The notes under the pieces were generated by a model, which did no database searches, was not told the origin of the DNA, and worked only from the letters and a program-made list of their open reading frames with translations. The translations under genes and the position numbers were made by a program. From positions 4,092,001-4,156,000 of the forward strand of contig NZ_AP024655.1 in assembly GCF_019977355.1 (NCBI RefSeq): 64,000 bases of DNA. Direction: 5' to 3'. The number at the start of each line of letters is the position of its first letter. The first letter of the stretch is position 1. Shown one piece after another: positions 54,039 to 62,864 of this stretch. The DNA comes from Arthrobacter sp. NicSoilB8 (GTDB lineage: Bacteria > Actinomycetota > Actinomycetes > Actinomycetales > Micrococcaceae).

Positions 54039-55913
54039 ATGGAAGTCGCGTTCGGGCTGCTGGCCCTCGTTGCCATAGTCTGCGCCTGCAGCGCGCTTGG
54101 CCACAAGATCAACGTCTCCGTCCCGCTGCTGCTGGTGCTGGTCGGCGTCCTGTGTTCTTTCCTCCCGTTCGTCCCGACGATCGAGCTGAACCCCGAACTG
54201 GTGCTGATTGGGCTTCTGCCGCCGCTGCTGTACGCGGCGGCGCTGCAGACCTCGCTGTTCGATTTCGGCTCCAACCGCCGCGCCATCGGCCTGCTGTCGG
54301 TCGGCTACGTCATCTTCGGCACGGTTGGCATCGGCTTGGTGGTCGCCTGGCTGTTTCCCGAGATTCCGCTGGCGGCGGCCATGGCACTGGGCGCCGTCGT
54401 CGCGCCGCCGGACGCCGTGGCGGCGACCGCCATTGCACGAAAAGTGGGCATGCCCCGCAGGATTGTCACCATCCTGGAGGGCGAGTCCCTGGTCAACGAC
54501 GCCACGGCGCTGGTCTGCCTTCGGGCCGCCATCGCCGCGATCGCCGGAACGGTTTCCGCCGCGGCGATCGCCGGCGGCTTCCTCCTTGCGGCCGGCGGGG
54601 GCCTGGTGGTGGGCATTGCCGCGGCCTACGTGCTCACCGGGCTCCGCAAGCGGATCCGCAACGTAGCCATCAATACCTCCACTTCCCTGGTCGCGCCGCT
54701 CGTGGCCTATCTCCCGGCGGAAGCGATCCATGCCTCCGGCGTTCTGGCCGTGGTCGTCACCGGGCTGATTATGGGTACCAAAGCGCCGTCCATGCCGAAC
54801 GGGGCCGCGCGGCTGAGCCAGCGCAGCAACTGGAACACGGTCCAGTTCCTGCTGGAGAACTCCGTTTTCCTCCTGATCGGGCTGCAGGTCCGCACGATCA
54901 TCGAGGGCGTCCAGGATGATTCACTGGGTGCGGACCGGATCTGGACCGGCTGCGCCGTGGTGCTGCTGGCCGTGCTGGTCCTGCGCCCGGTCTGGGTCTT
55001 TCCGGCAACATACCTGCCCCGGCTCCTTCCCGCGGTCCGGCGCAAGGATCCCGCCCCGCCCTGGCAGTTTCCCGCGATCGTCTCCTGGGCCGGCATGCGC
55101 GGCGTGGTGACGCTTGCCGCCGTCCTGGTCCTGCCGGCAGAGCTGGAGCACCGGTCCGTCCTGATCCTGATGGCCCTCGTGGTGGTGGGCGGAACCCTCA
55201 CCCTGCAGGGCTTCACACTCCCGGCCCTGGTCCGGGTCCTGCGAGTGAAGGGGCCGGATCCGCGCGAGGACGCGCTCAACCAGGCCTCACTCATGCAGCT
55301 GGCCACGGCTGCGGGCGTGCAGCGGCTGCAGGAACTGCGGTCCGACTCGGATCCCCCGGAAGTCGTGGCGATGCTGAAACGCCGCACGCAGGAGCGCGGA
55401 CTGGCCGCGTGGGAGCGGCTGGGCCGTCCGTCCACGGAAGCCGCCACTCCCAGCCAGCGTTACGCCCAGCTGCGGCTGGCAATGCTGGACGCCGAACGTG
55501 CCAAGGTCCTCGAGCTGAGGCGCGGCGGCGAATACGCCCACGAGGTCCTGGTCGGCGTCCTTGACCGGCTGGACGTCGAAGAATCCATGCTGGACGCCGC
55601 GCTGGAGGAACCGGATGCCTCCGGCGGGGGCGGCGGCGAGGGGATCGCACGGCCCGGCGGGGTGTGTCCCCACCTGGAGTCGGCCCCGGACCCGGCGGTG
55701 CCGCCGGCCCCCTTCTGCGCCGCGTGCCAGCGGGAAGGGACGACGCCGGTCCACCTGCGGATGTGCGTGCATTGCGGCAACGTGGCCTGCTGCGATTCCT
55801 CGCCGGGAACCCATGCCTACAAGCACTTCAAGTCCACAGGCCACCCCGTCATGCGCAGTATTGAGCCGGACGAGGACTGGCGCTGGTGCTACGCTGACGA
55901 GCTCCTCGGCTAG
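54039..55913 (+). CDS. CPA1-type Na+/H+ antiporter with C-terminal UBP zinc finger
   Basis: Protein of 624 residues. About twelve spans fill residues 1-410, with the CPA1 signature region APPDAVAATAIARKVGMPRR and GESLVNDATALV (charged Asp of the ion path). A cytoplasmic helical region (410-530) is followed by a Cys/His-rich UBP-type zinc finger (about 542-624: CPHL, FCAACQREG, MCVHCGNVACC, HAYKHFKSTGHP). That domain binds free ubiquitin C-termini in eukaryotes; its bacterial role is unknown. Expected role: sodium/pH homeostasis. Confidence 0.92.
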   Translation: MEVAFGLLALVAIVCACSALGHKINVSVPLLLVLVGVLCSFLPFVPTIELNPELVLIGLLPPLLYAAALQTSLFDFGSNRRAIGLLSVGYVIFGTVGIGLVVAWLFPEIPLAAAMALGAVVAPPDAVAATAIARKVGMPRRIVTILEGESLVNDATALVCLRAAIAAIAGTVSAAAIAGGFLLAAGGGLVVGIAAAYVLTGLRKRIRNVAINTSTSLVAPLVAYLPAEAIHASGVLAVVVTGLIMGTKAPSMPNGAARLSQRSNWNTVQFLLENSVFLLIGLQVRTIIEGVQDDSLGADRIWTGCAVVLLAVLVLRPVWVFPATYLPRLLPAVRRKDPAPPWQFPAIVSWAGMRGVVTLAAVLVLPAELEHRSVLILMALVVVGGTLTLQGFTLPALVRVLRVKGPDPREDALNQASLMQLATAAGVQRLQELRSDSDPPEVVAMLKRRTQERGLAAWERLGRPSTEAATPSQRYAQLRLAMLDAERAKVLELRRGGEYAHEVLVGVLDRLDVEESMLDAALEEPDASGGGGGEGIARPGGVCPHLESAPDPAVPPAPFCAACQREGTTPVHLRMCVHCGNVACCDSSPGTHAYKHFKSTGHPVMRSIEPDEDWRWCYADELLG

Positions 55914-56141
55914 CTCAGGTCAGGCCAGGGCAGCGGCGCCGGACACCGGCGCCGGGCAGGTGCCAGGCAGGTGCCAGTCCCGGCCGGGGCCGGGAACGGG
56001 CAGGTGCGTGCCGCAGGAGCCCCTGTTCACGGCCGTTTCCCCTCCGTAGGCTGGGAAGGGGCCTGCCGAGGGGCCCGGCCCGCCGCCACCGGCCGGGAAC
56101 GGCACGAGAATGGCACGAGAACCGGACGAAAAGAGGACACC

Positions 56142-56390
56142 GTGGACAACCAAGACATCCTGGAGCGCATCAAGGCTTTGGTGGAGGAAGAACACGGCCT
56201 CCGCGAAGGCTCCGCCCAGCCCGGCGCCGGGACCGGAGCCCCGGACCTCTTAAGGCTGCAGCAGGTGGAAGAACAGCTTGATCAGTGCTGGGACCTGCTG
56301 CGCCAGCGGCGCGCGAAAAAGGACTACGGTGAGAACCCCGACGAGGCGGAGGTGCGGCCGGTCAGCGAGGTCGAGGGCTACCAAAGCTAG
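56142..56390 (+). CDS. DUF2630 family protein
   Basis: Protein of 82 residues from GTG 56142 with AAGAGGAC 6 bases upstream. Text VDNQDILERIKALVEEEHGL and LDQCWDLLRQRRAKKDYG, ending in EVRPVSEVEGYQS, is typical of DUF2630, a small helical actinobacterial family of unknown function. It precedes the CapA gene by 32 bp and is probably cotranscribed. Confidence 0.85.
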   Translation: MDNQDILERIKALVEEEHGLREGSAQPGAGTGAPDLLRLQQVEEQLDQCWDLLRQRRAKKDYGENPDEAEVRPVSEVEGYQS

Positions 56391-56422
56391 CCCTTGGCCA
56401 TGACCTGACGGGCCGGATTGCC

Positions 56423-57409
56423 ATGCAGATCGCACTCATGGGAGATGTCATGCTGGGACGGCTGGTGAACCGCCACCTGGCAACGGCCAACCCTGCCTAT
56501 CCCTGGGGGGACACGCTGGAGCTCCTGCAGCAGGCGGACCTTCGCATCGCCAACCTCGAGTGCGTCCTGGCGTCCGGCGGCGAGCCCGAGCCCGGCAAGG
56601 CCTTCCACTTCCGTTCAGACCTGAAGAACGTGGCCAGCCTGCTCGCCGCCGGGATCGACGTCGTCTCGCTCGCCAACAACCATGTCCTGGATTTCGGCGA
56701 GGACGCGTTCCGGGAAATGTTCCCGGCGCTTGACGGCCACGGCATCCTGCATGCCGGGGCGGGCCCGGATCTGGACGCGGCCCGCCGGCCGGCCGTACGG
56801 CGCGTGGGCGCCGCCGCCGTCGGATTCATTGCCTTCACAGACAACCAGCCCGACTGGGCAGCCGGCGACAGGTCCCCCGGGATTTACTACGTGCCCGTGG
56901 AGGACGACGGCGGCGAGCGCGGCGCGGCGCTCCTGGACGGGCTGCTGGGCCTGGTCCGGCGGACCAAGGCCCGCGTCCAGCTTCTCATCGTGTCGGCCCA
57001 CTGGGGCGGCAACTGGGGCGCCGACGTCCCGGACAGGCACCAGGAGCTCGCACGGGACCTCATAGAGGCCGGGGCCGACGTCGTGTTCGGCCACTCGCCG
57101 CATATCTTCCGCGGCGTCGGGATTCACCGGAACCGTCCGATCATCTACAGCGCCGGGGACTTCGTGGACGACTACGCCGTGGACCCCGACGAGCGCAATG
57201 ACCAGTCGTTCCTGTTCATGCTCGAAACCCAAGGCACCGAACCCCGCACGCTGCGGCTGTATCCCACCGTCATCGCCGGCTTCCAGGCCCGCCTGGCCCA
57301 AGGGCCGGCGCCCCATATTGCCGCCCGGATGCAGCGGCTGAGCACCCACCTGGGGACACGCAGCGGCTGGAACGCGTCCCGCCGCTGCCTCGAGATTCCG
57401 CTCGAGTAG
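56423..57409 (+). CDS. CapA-family metallophosphatase-like protein
   Basis: Protein of 328 residues, PF09587 type: GDVMLGR (about 7-13), ANLECVL, SLANNHVLDFG, IVSAHWGGNWG and VFGHSPHIFRGVG, the metal-binding pattern of CapA/PgsA poly-gamma-glutamate proteins. No signal peptide or membrane anchor is seen, unlike true CapA, and no capB/C partners adjoin it, so capsule synthesis is unlikely here. Function unknown. Confidence 0.87.
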   Translation: MQIALMGDVMLGRLVNRHLATANPAYPWGDTLELLQQADLRIANLECVLASGGEPEPGKAFHFRSDLKNVASLLAAGIDVVSLANNHVLDFGEDAFREMFPALDGHGILHAGAGPDLDAARRPAVRRVGAAAVGFIAFTDNQPDWAAGDRSPGIYYVPVEDDGGERGAALLDGLLGLVRRTKARVQLLIVSAHWGGNWGADVPDRHQELARDLIEAGADVVFGHSPHIFRGVGIHRNRPIIYSAGDFVDDYAVDPDERNDQSFLFMLETQGTEPRTLRLYPTVIAGFQARLAQGPAPHIAARMQRLSTHLGTRSGWNASRRCLEIPLE

Positions 57410-57478
57410 CAGGGACTCAAACCCTGACACCAGCACTGACATCAACACTGGCACCCACAGCGGCCCCGTGCCGTGCAG

Positions 57479-57520
57479 AGCCGGCGGACGACGGCGGTGC
57501 TCCGCCGTCGTCCGCCGGCT
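57479..57520. terminator. 19-bp perfect hairpin between convergent genes
   Basis: AGCCGGCGGACGACGGCGG (57479-57497) and its exact complement (57502-57520) around loop TGCT. Likely bidirectional terminator for the CapA-like and luciferase-like genes. It shares the GGACGACGGCGG core with the hairpin after amt. A short GTCAGACCGGC direct repeat follows. Confidence 0.85.
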
Positions 57521-57537
57521 GTCAGACCGGCAGGCTG

Positions 57538-58611
57538 TCAGACCGGCTGGTTGCCGGGCCGGGTGTCTGCCAGCCCGGCGGAGGCCTCACGGTTGACGGC
57601 GGGCATGATTTCCGTGGCGAGCAGTTCAATGGACCGGGCCGTCTCGGCAAACGGCAGGCCGCCCAGACCGATCTGGGCCAGGTACCGGGTGTTCCCCAGC
57701 GTCTGGTGGATCTCCAAAAGTTTCTCGGTGATCTGCTGTGGGCTCCCGACCAGCAGCCCGCCGCCAGGTTCGGTCCAGGAATCGAACGTGGACCGGGGGA
57801 AGTGGTCGACGGGACGTGGCATGTTTTGCTCGAAGTAGGCCCGGTAGTAAGGGTAAAAGGTGTCGCGCGCCTGCTGTGATGTCGGTGCCGCGTAGAAGTG
57901 GCCGCCGGCCCCCACAGGGAGCGCGTCGGCGTGGCCTGCAGCGGCTGCGCTCTCGCGGTACAGCTCAACGAGGCGGCGGAAGCGGGCCGGCCCTGACAGC
58001 AGGGCGATGAACAGGGGAAGCCCCAGCCGGCCCGCCCGGGAAAAGCTCGCCGGGGTGCCGCCGACGCCCACCCAGACCGGAAGTCTCTGCTGCACCGGGC
58101 GCGGGGCGATGTCCATGCCCGGGATGCTCTGGGTCAGTTGTCCTGTCCACTGCACGGAGGCGTTGTCCCGGGCGTTGTCCCGCAGTTCCAGCAGCAGGCG
58201 CAGCTTCTCATCGAACAGGGCGTCGTAGTCGTCGAGGTTGTGGCCGAACAGCGGATAGGACTCCACGAACGCGCCGCGGCCTGCGATGATCTCGGCCCGG
58301 CCGTCGGAGATCAGGTCCAGCGTGGCGAACTGTTCGAAGAGCCGCACCGGGTCCTGGGTGGAGAGCACCGTCACGGCTGTGCCCAGCCGGAGATTGGTTG
58401 TTTCCCGGGCGATCGCGGCCAGGACGATTTCCGGGGCCGAGAGGGCGAAGTCGCGCCGGTGGTGCTCCCCCAGCCCCAGGAAGCCGAGGCCCGCCTGGTC
58501 GGCCAGCTTCGCGAGCTCGATGATCTCTTTCAGCCGCTGCTGCGGGGACAGCGCGGCACCAGTGCTGCTGTTGCGGGAAAGCTCGCCGAAAGTGAAGATA
58601 CCAAAGTCCAT
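57538..58611 (-). CDS. LLM class flavin-dependent oxidoreductase
   Basis: Protein of 357 residues, start MDFGIFTFGEL at 58611; an in-frame ATG at 58632 is an alternative, but it would place an operator-like dyad inside the gene. Bacterial luciferase-like TIM barrel (GLGEHHRRDFALSAPEIVLA, TVLSTQDPVRLFEQFATLDL, GRAEIIAGRGAFVESYPLFG). FMN/F420-dependent monooxygenase or reductase of unknown substrate. Confidence 0.9.
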   Translation of the reverse strand: MDFGIFTFGELSRNSSTGAALSPQQRLKEIIELAKLADQAGLGFLGLGEHHRRDFALSAPEIVLAAIARETTNLRLGTAVTVLSTQDPVRLFEQFATLDLISDGRAEIIAGRGAFVESYPLFGHNLDDYDALFDEKLRLLLELRDNARDNASVQWTGQLTQSIPGMDIAPRPVQQRLPVWVGVGGTPASFSRAGRLGLPLFIALLSGPARFRRLVELYRESAAAAGHADALPVGAGGHFYAAPTSQQARDTFYPYYRAYFEQNMPRPVDHFPRSTFDSWTEPGGGLLVGSPQQITEKLLEIHQTLGNTRYLAQIGLGGLPFAETARSIELLATEIMPAVNREASAGLADTRPGNQPV

Positions 58612-58615
58612 ATTT

Positions 58616-58629
58616 ATTGAACATTCAAT
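58616..58629. promoter_or_regulatory. Operator-like dyad at the LLM gene start
   Basis: ATTGAA-CA-TTCAAT, a 6-bp-arm dyad only 4 bp upstream of the LLM gene start codon, next to TGAATTCA (58633-58640). AT-rich in GC-rich surroundings. It suits a TetR- or MarR-type repressor; none is adjacent. Confidence 0.4.
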
Positions 58630-58816
58630 CATTTGAATTCATTCCTGGCGGCTTCCTGCAGCCGCGGCACCCCTCCCGCCGGGGCAAAAAGGCGCCGGAA
58701 ATCCGCCGCGCCGGCGCCTCACGGCCCGGGGGCACGGGAATCCTCCACACCCCTCGCCGTTCCGCCCCCTCCGCCGCCGACGGCCCGGGGCCGGCCGGCG
58801 GTCGCAAGAGGTTCCG

Positions 58817-58907
58817 TTTACATTCCCGAAACATGGCGGTCACGTGATCTTCACGCCATCGCGATTCCTGTAACTTGCCCGCAACTTTTTGCCTCATTGC
58901 CGGAAAC
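58817..58907 (+). promoter_or_regulatory. Two GlnR-type boxes upstream of amt
   Basis: Box 1 (58817-58854) reads TTTAC, 6 bp, GAAAC, 6 bp, GTCAC, 6 bp, TTCAC. Box 2 (58870-58907) reads GTAAC, 6 bp, GCAAC, 6 bp, CCTCA, 6 bp, GAAAC. The GlnR consensus is gTnAC-n6-GaAAC repeated with 6-bp spacing, so spacing is exact and most 5-mers fit. The boxes start 53 bp apart, about five helix turns. amt is a classic GlnR target. Confidence 0.65.
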
Positions 58908-58991
58908 ATGGCTCCGCGAGGATTAAACCCGGATCGGGGGGCCGGCGGCGACGTGTCCCGGTACGGAAGACTGACGAGAAGGGACCCGCCG

Positions 58992-60425
58992 GTGGAACTC
59001 ACTGCTGGAAGCGTCTGGATGATTGTGTCGGCGGCGCTCGTTCTGCTGATGACCCCCGCACTTGGCCTCTTCTACGGCGGTATGACCCGCGCCAAGGCCT
59101 CGCTCAACATGATGATGATGAGCTTCATCTCGATCGGGATCGTCGGCGTCGTGTGGGTCCTCTGGGGCTACTCGATGACCACCGGCCAGGGCGTCCTCGG
59201 TGTGTTCGGCAATCCGTTCGCCAGCTTCGGACTGAGCAACGTCATCGGCTCGCCGGACCTGATCAAGGCGGGCTACAGCGCCACGTTCGCCATCATCACC
59301 GTAGCCCTCATCAGCGGCGCCATCGCGGACCGCGCGAAGTTCACCTCCTGGGCCTTGTTCATCCCCGTCTGGATCACCCTGGTTTACTGCCCGCTGGCCT
59401 TCATGGTCTGGGGCGGGGGCCTCATGAGTGCCGGCGGCGCCGTCAGCGCCGTCTTCGGCCAGGTCATCGACTTCGCCGGCGGCACCGTCGTGGAAATCGC
59501 GTCCGGCACCGCCGCACTGGTTCTGGTCCTGATCCTTGGCAACCGGCACGGCTTCGGCAAAGACCCCGGCCACCGGCCCCACAACATCCCCTTCATCATG
59601 CTCGGCGCGGGCATCCTCTGGTTCGGCTGGTTCGGTTTCAACGCCGGCGCCGCCACCACCGTGCAGCAGGCCGGCCTGATCTGGGTGAACACCCTGGCTG
59701 CCCCCGCCGCGGCCATGATCAGCTGGCTGGTCACGGAGAAGATCCGCCACGGCCACCATACCTCCCTGGGCGCCGCGTCCGGCGCGGTCGCCGGGCTTGT
59801 GGCCATCACGCCTTCGTGTGCCAACATCAGCCCGCTCGCCGCGCTGGGCCTTGGCTTCGTGGCCGGTGCCGCCTGCGCCGTGTTCGTGGACCTGAAGTTC
59901 AAGTTCGGCTTCGATGACTCGCTCGACGTCGTCGGCGTCCACCTCGGAGGCGGTCTCATCGGCACCCTCGCACTCGGTTTCGTCGCCCTCCCGGTGGACG
60001 GCGAAGGCGGCGGCCTCTTCTACGGCGGCGGGCTCCACCAGGTGATCGCGCAGACCGTGGCGGTCCTCATCACGGTGGCCGTGTCAGGCCTCGGGACCGC
60101 GGTAATCGGACTCGCCATCCACAAGACAATCGGGTTCCGGGTCAGCCACGAGGACGAACTCGCTGGCGTCGACCGGTCCGAGCACGCCGAGACCGCGTAC
60201 GCTTTTGCTGAGCTCGGTTTCAGCCGGTTCAACCCGTTCGGCCACCACGTCAGCGCAACGCACGCCGTGCATGCCGCGACGGCAGCCCACGCCGCCGCCC
60301 GCGAAACGGACAATGCGCCGGTGCCTGCCGATCGAGACAGTGCCGCTCAACACAGTGCCGCTCAACACAGTGCCGATGAAAACAGGGCCGCTAACCACAG
60401 CGCCAGGGAAGACAGCCTCGTCTGA
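58992..60425 (+). CDS. amt: Ammonium transporter
   Basis: Protein of 477 residues, GTG 58992 with AAGGGACC upstream. Eleven-span Amt/Mep/Rh channel: SLNMMMMSF, WILW-type pore text (GILWFGWFGFNAGAA), DDSLDVVGVHLGGG. Of the pore twin-His pair the second is present (His317), but the first is Glu168 (GGTVVEIASGT), as in fungal Mep1/3. The C-terminus carries HSAAQHSAAQHSADE, a 15-bp repeat. No glnK/glnB partner follows. Confidence 0.93.
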   Translation: MELTAGSVWMIVSAALVLLMTPALGLFYGGMTRAKASLNMMMMSFISIGIVGVVWVLWGYSMTTGQGVLGVFGNPFASFGLSNVIGSPDLIKAGYSATFAIITVALISGAIADRAKFTSWALFIPVWITLVYCPLAFMVWGGGLMSAGGAVSAVFGQVIDFAGGTVVEIASGTAALVLVLILGNRHGFGKDPGHRPHNIPFIMLGAGILWFGWFGFNAGAATTVQQAGLIWVNTLAAPAAAMISWLVTEKIRHGHHTSLGAASGAVAGLVAITPSCANISPLAALGLGFVAGAACAVFVDLKFKFGFDDSLDVVGVHLGGGLIGTLALGFVALPVDGEGGGLFYGGGLHQVIAQTVAVLITVAVSGLGTAVIGLAIHKTIGFRVSHEDELAGVDRSEHAETAYAFAELGFSRFNPFGHHVSATHAVHAATAAHAAARETDNAPVPADRDSAAQHSAAQHSADENRAANHSAREDSLV

Positions 60426-60475
60426 GGCGGCGGCTGTGGCCAGCGCAGCGATCAGGCCAGCGATAAGTCCAGGCG

Positions 60476-60526
60476 AACAGCGCAGCGGACGACGGCGGAT
60501 TTCCCGCCGTCGTCCGCTGCGCTGTT
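60476..60526 (+). terminator. 23-bp perfect terminator hairpin after amt
   Basis: The left arm 60476-60498 and right arm 60504-60526 pair without mismatch around loop ATTTC, and TTCTCT follows. It shares the GCGGACGACGGCGG-type core with two other hairpins in the window. Confidence 0.9.
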
Positions 60527-60678
60527 TTCTCTGGCGCCTGGCCGGCGCCGATTCGGGGCGACGCGTCCAGGACGGTCCGCAAGTTTTTCCAAAGGTCCCT
60601 GTGTATCGCATGGCCGGAGGCCCTAAGATGTTGGGCGGGGGGCACTCGAATTAGCGAACTCGCTTATGGGAGGCCACG

Positions 60679-62121
60679 ATGTTCAGCCAAGCCAGCCGCA
60701 AGGCGTCAAAACCGCAGCTAACATCGGTGGCGCGGGCCCCGCGCAGACACCGCAGCACCCTTTCCAGACCCGATGGACTTCGCTTCCGGCGTGCGCTGGC
60801 CTCACTGGCAGTCGTTGCGCTGGTCGCCGGCTTCGGTCTGGTCGCGGCCGCCCCGTCATCCGCGGCTGAGAAGGCGCAAAACTACATCGTGGTGCTCAAG
60901 GACGGTGTGGCGGACGCCGGCGCCGCGGCGCTCGCCCAGCAAAGCGCCTACGGCTTCACGGCCTCGAAGGTCTACCGCAACGCGGTGAACGGCTACTCTG
61001 CCACCCTGACGGCGTCCCAGGCACAACGCATTCAGGCCGACCCCAGCGTCGACTTCGTCACTGCGGGCCGAACATTCCAGCAACAGCCGGATCTTGGGAC
61101 CGCGGCCAGCCAGGAAACGCCGCTGTGGCGGGAGCGGATCGCCGGAACGGACTCCAACGTCCGGAGGGCCCTCGACCGGGGGCCGGACCGGATCAATGTC
61201 AACGTTGCTGTGATCGACAGCGGCATCGATGCGACCCACCCGGACCTGAACGTCAAGGGCGGCGTTGACTGCCAGTCAGGCTCGCCCGTGGACGTGACCC
61301 CCGTTGATGTCATGGGGCACGGGACGTTCGTCGCGGGCGTGATCGGTGCCCGGAACAACCGCCTCGGCGTCATCGGGACCGCCCCGGGCACGCCGCTGTG
61401 GTCCGTCCGGGTGGTTGACGACGCCGGCCTGATCTCCGAGGAGAGCCTGATTTGCGCCATCGACTGGGTGACCTCCACGCACAAGGACCATGACAGCAGC
61501 AACGACATCGCCGTGGCCAACATCAGCATCGCCGGCGGCGCCGCGGATACGCCAAACTGCGGCAAGGGCACCGACCCGATGCACTACGCCATCTGCCGCT
61601 CCGTCCGGGCCGGCGTCACCTATGCCGTCGCGGCCGGCAACGCCGGTGAGGACTTCGCCAACACGGTGCCGGCCACCTATGACCAGGTGTTGACCGCCAC
61701 CGCCATGGGCGACTTCGACGGAAAGGCCGGCGGCAAGGCCGCCCCGATCTGCGGCACACAGGACTTTTCAAAGTACGGGCAAAAGGACGACCAGCCGGCA
61801 TTCTTCTCCAACTTCGCCACCACGAGCGAGGATAAGGCCCACACCGTCGCCGGCCCCGGGGTGTGCATGCTCTCCACCTGGCCCGGCGGCTACAGCGTAA
61901 GCAACGGCACGAGCTTTGCCAGCCCGGCCGTGGCAGGCTCCGTGGCCCTGTGCATCAGCCAGAAGGCCTGCACGGGTTCAGCCGAGCACGTCATGGAGCA
62001 GTACCTGAGCCTGACGAAGTCGTACACCAAGCGTCACCACGACTACGGCTTTGATGGTGATCCCGTCCACCCGATCGCCGCGAAGTACTTCGGCTACCTG
62101 ACCCAGACGGTGAGCTTCTGA
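60679..62121 (+). CDS. S8 family serine peptidase (subtilase)
   Basis: Protein of 480 residues, ATG 60679 after GGGAGG. A basic N-terminus and hydrophobic segment (about 39-58) form a long signal peptide with APSSAA cleavage near 63. An inhibitor_I9-type propeptide (68-135) precedes the catalytic domain: Asp180 (VIDSGID), His214 (GHGTFVAG), Asn321 (AAGNAG) and Ser412 (NGTSFASP). Secreted, self-processing protease. Confidence 0.94.
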   Translation: MFSQASRKASKPQLTSVARAPRRHRSTLSRPDGLRFRRALASLAVVALVAGFGLVAAAPSSAAEKAQNYIVVLKDGVADAGAAALAQQSAYGFTASKVYRNAVNGYSATLTASQAQRIQADPSVDFVTAGRTFQQQPDLGTAASQETPLWRERIAGTDSNVRRALDRGPDRINVNVAVIDSGIDATHPDLNVKGGVDCQSGSPVDVTPVDVMGHGTFVAGVIGARNNRLGVIGTAPGTPLWSVRVVDDAGLISEESLICAIDWVTSTHKDHDSSNDIAVANISIAGGAADTPNCGKGTDPMHYAICRSVRAGVTYAVAAGNAGEDFANTVPATYDQVLTATAMGDFDGKAGGKAAPICGTQDFSKYGQKDDQPAFFSNFATTSEDKAHTVAGPGVCMLSTWPGGYSVSNGTSFASPAVAGSVALCISQKACTGSAEHVMEQYLSLTKSYTKRHHDYGFDGDPVHPIAAKYFGYLTQTVSF

Positions 62122-62183
62122 CGGACCTGAGGCGGGACGGCTTGCCGCGACGTGGCCTGCGGCCGCCCGTCACGCCACCCCTC

Positions 62184-62864
62184 TCAGCCTAAAAGCCTGC
62201 GCTCGTAGGCGAACGCCACAAGCTGGAGCCTGGTCCCGAGCCCCAGCTTGCCCAGCACGCTCCTGAGGTGCGTCTTGACAGTCGCCTCGGACACGAACAG
62301 GCTTCCGGCAATCTCGGCGTTGGCCAGCCCCTTGGCCGCGAGCAGGAACACGTCCCGCTCCCGCGCGGAGAGGACTTCCAGCACGGACAGGTCCGGGCCG
62401 CCGGCCGGCAGGGTCCGGGCCGCGTGCTGGAACAAGGCCTGGACCGATCCCGGCGCAATCACGGAGTACCCCAAGTACACGGTCCGGATGGCGGCGAGCA
62501 GGAACTCCGGTTCGGCGCTCTTGAGCAGGTAGCCGCTGGCCCCGGCGTGCACCGCGTCGACCACGGCCTGGTCCCGGTTGAAGGTGGTCAGGGCGATGAT
62601 CTTCGGTACGCCGGTCCGGGGCGCTTCTGCCTGCTGCACGATCCGCTGCGTCGCGCCGACGCCGTCCAGCACCGGCATGCGCAGGTCCATGAGCATCACA
62701 TCCGGGCAGCGTTCGACGGCGAATGCCGCCGCCTGCTCGCCGTCTCCGGCATCCCAGGACATTGCCATGTCCTGCTGGCTTTCCACGAGCATCCGGATTC
62801 CCGCTCGGAACAGCGGCTGGTCGTCGACGATCGCCACGGTGATGGCCGATCCGGCATCAGCCAC
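62184..62864 (-). CDS. NarL/LuxR-type response regulator
   Basis: Protein of 226 residues. Receiver domain with VAIVDDQPLFR and phospho-acceptor Asp in MLMDLRMPVLDG (about 60), Lys in YLLKSAEP; C-terminal LuxR HTH (LSARERDVFLLAAKGLANAE, IAGSLFVSEATVKTHLRSVL). Overlaps the kinase gene by 8 bp, so it is translated from the same transcript. Target genes are unknown. Confidence 0.94.
   Translation of the reverse strand: MADAGSAITVAIVDDQPLFRAGIRMLVESQQDMAMSWDAGDGEQAAAFAVERCPDVMLMDLRMPVLDGVGATQRIVQQAEAPRTGVPKIIALTTFNRDQAVVDAVHAGASGYLLKSAEPEFLLAAIRTVYLGYSVIAPGSVQALFQHAARTLPAGGPDLSVLEVLSARERDVFLLAAKGLANAEIAGSLFVSEATVKTHLRSVLGKLGLGTRLQLVAFAYERRLLG

Larger units (their letters stand above)
58612..58991. 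other. 380-bp divergent intergenic region upstream of amt
   Basis: No supportable ORF. Besides the two GlnR-like boxes and the dyad at 58616-58629 listed separately, it holds GC-rich DNA (58670-58800) without clear structure. Confidence 0.6.

Noticed and set aside
56423..57409. Poly-gamma-glutamate capsule synthesis
   Set aside because: Only the CapA-like domain is present, without membrane anchor and without capB/capC neighbours.
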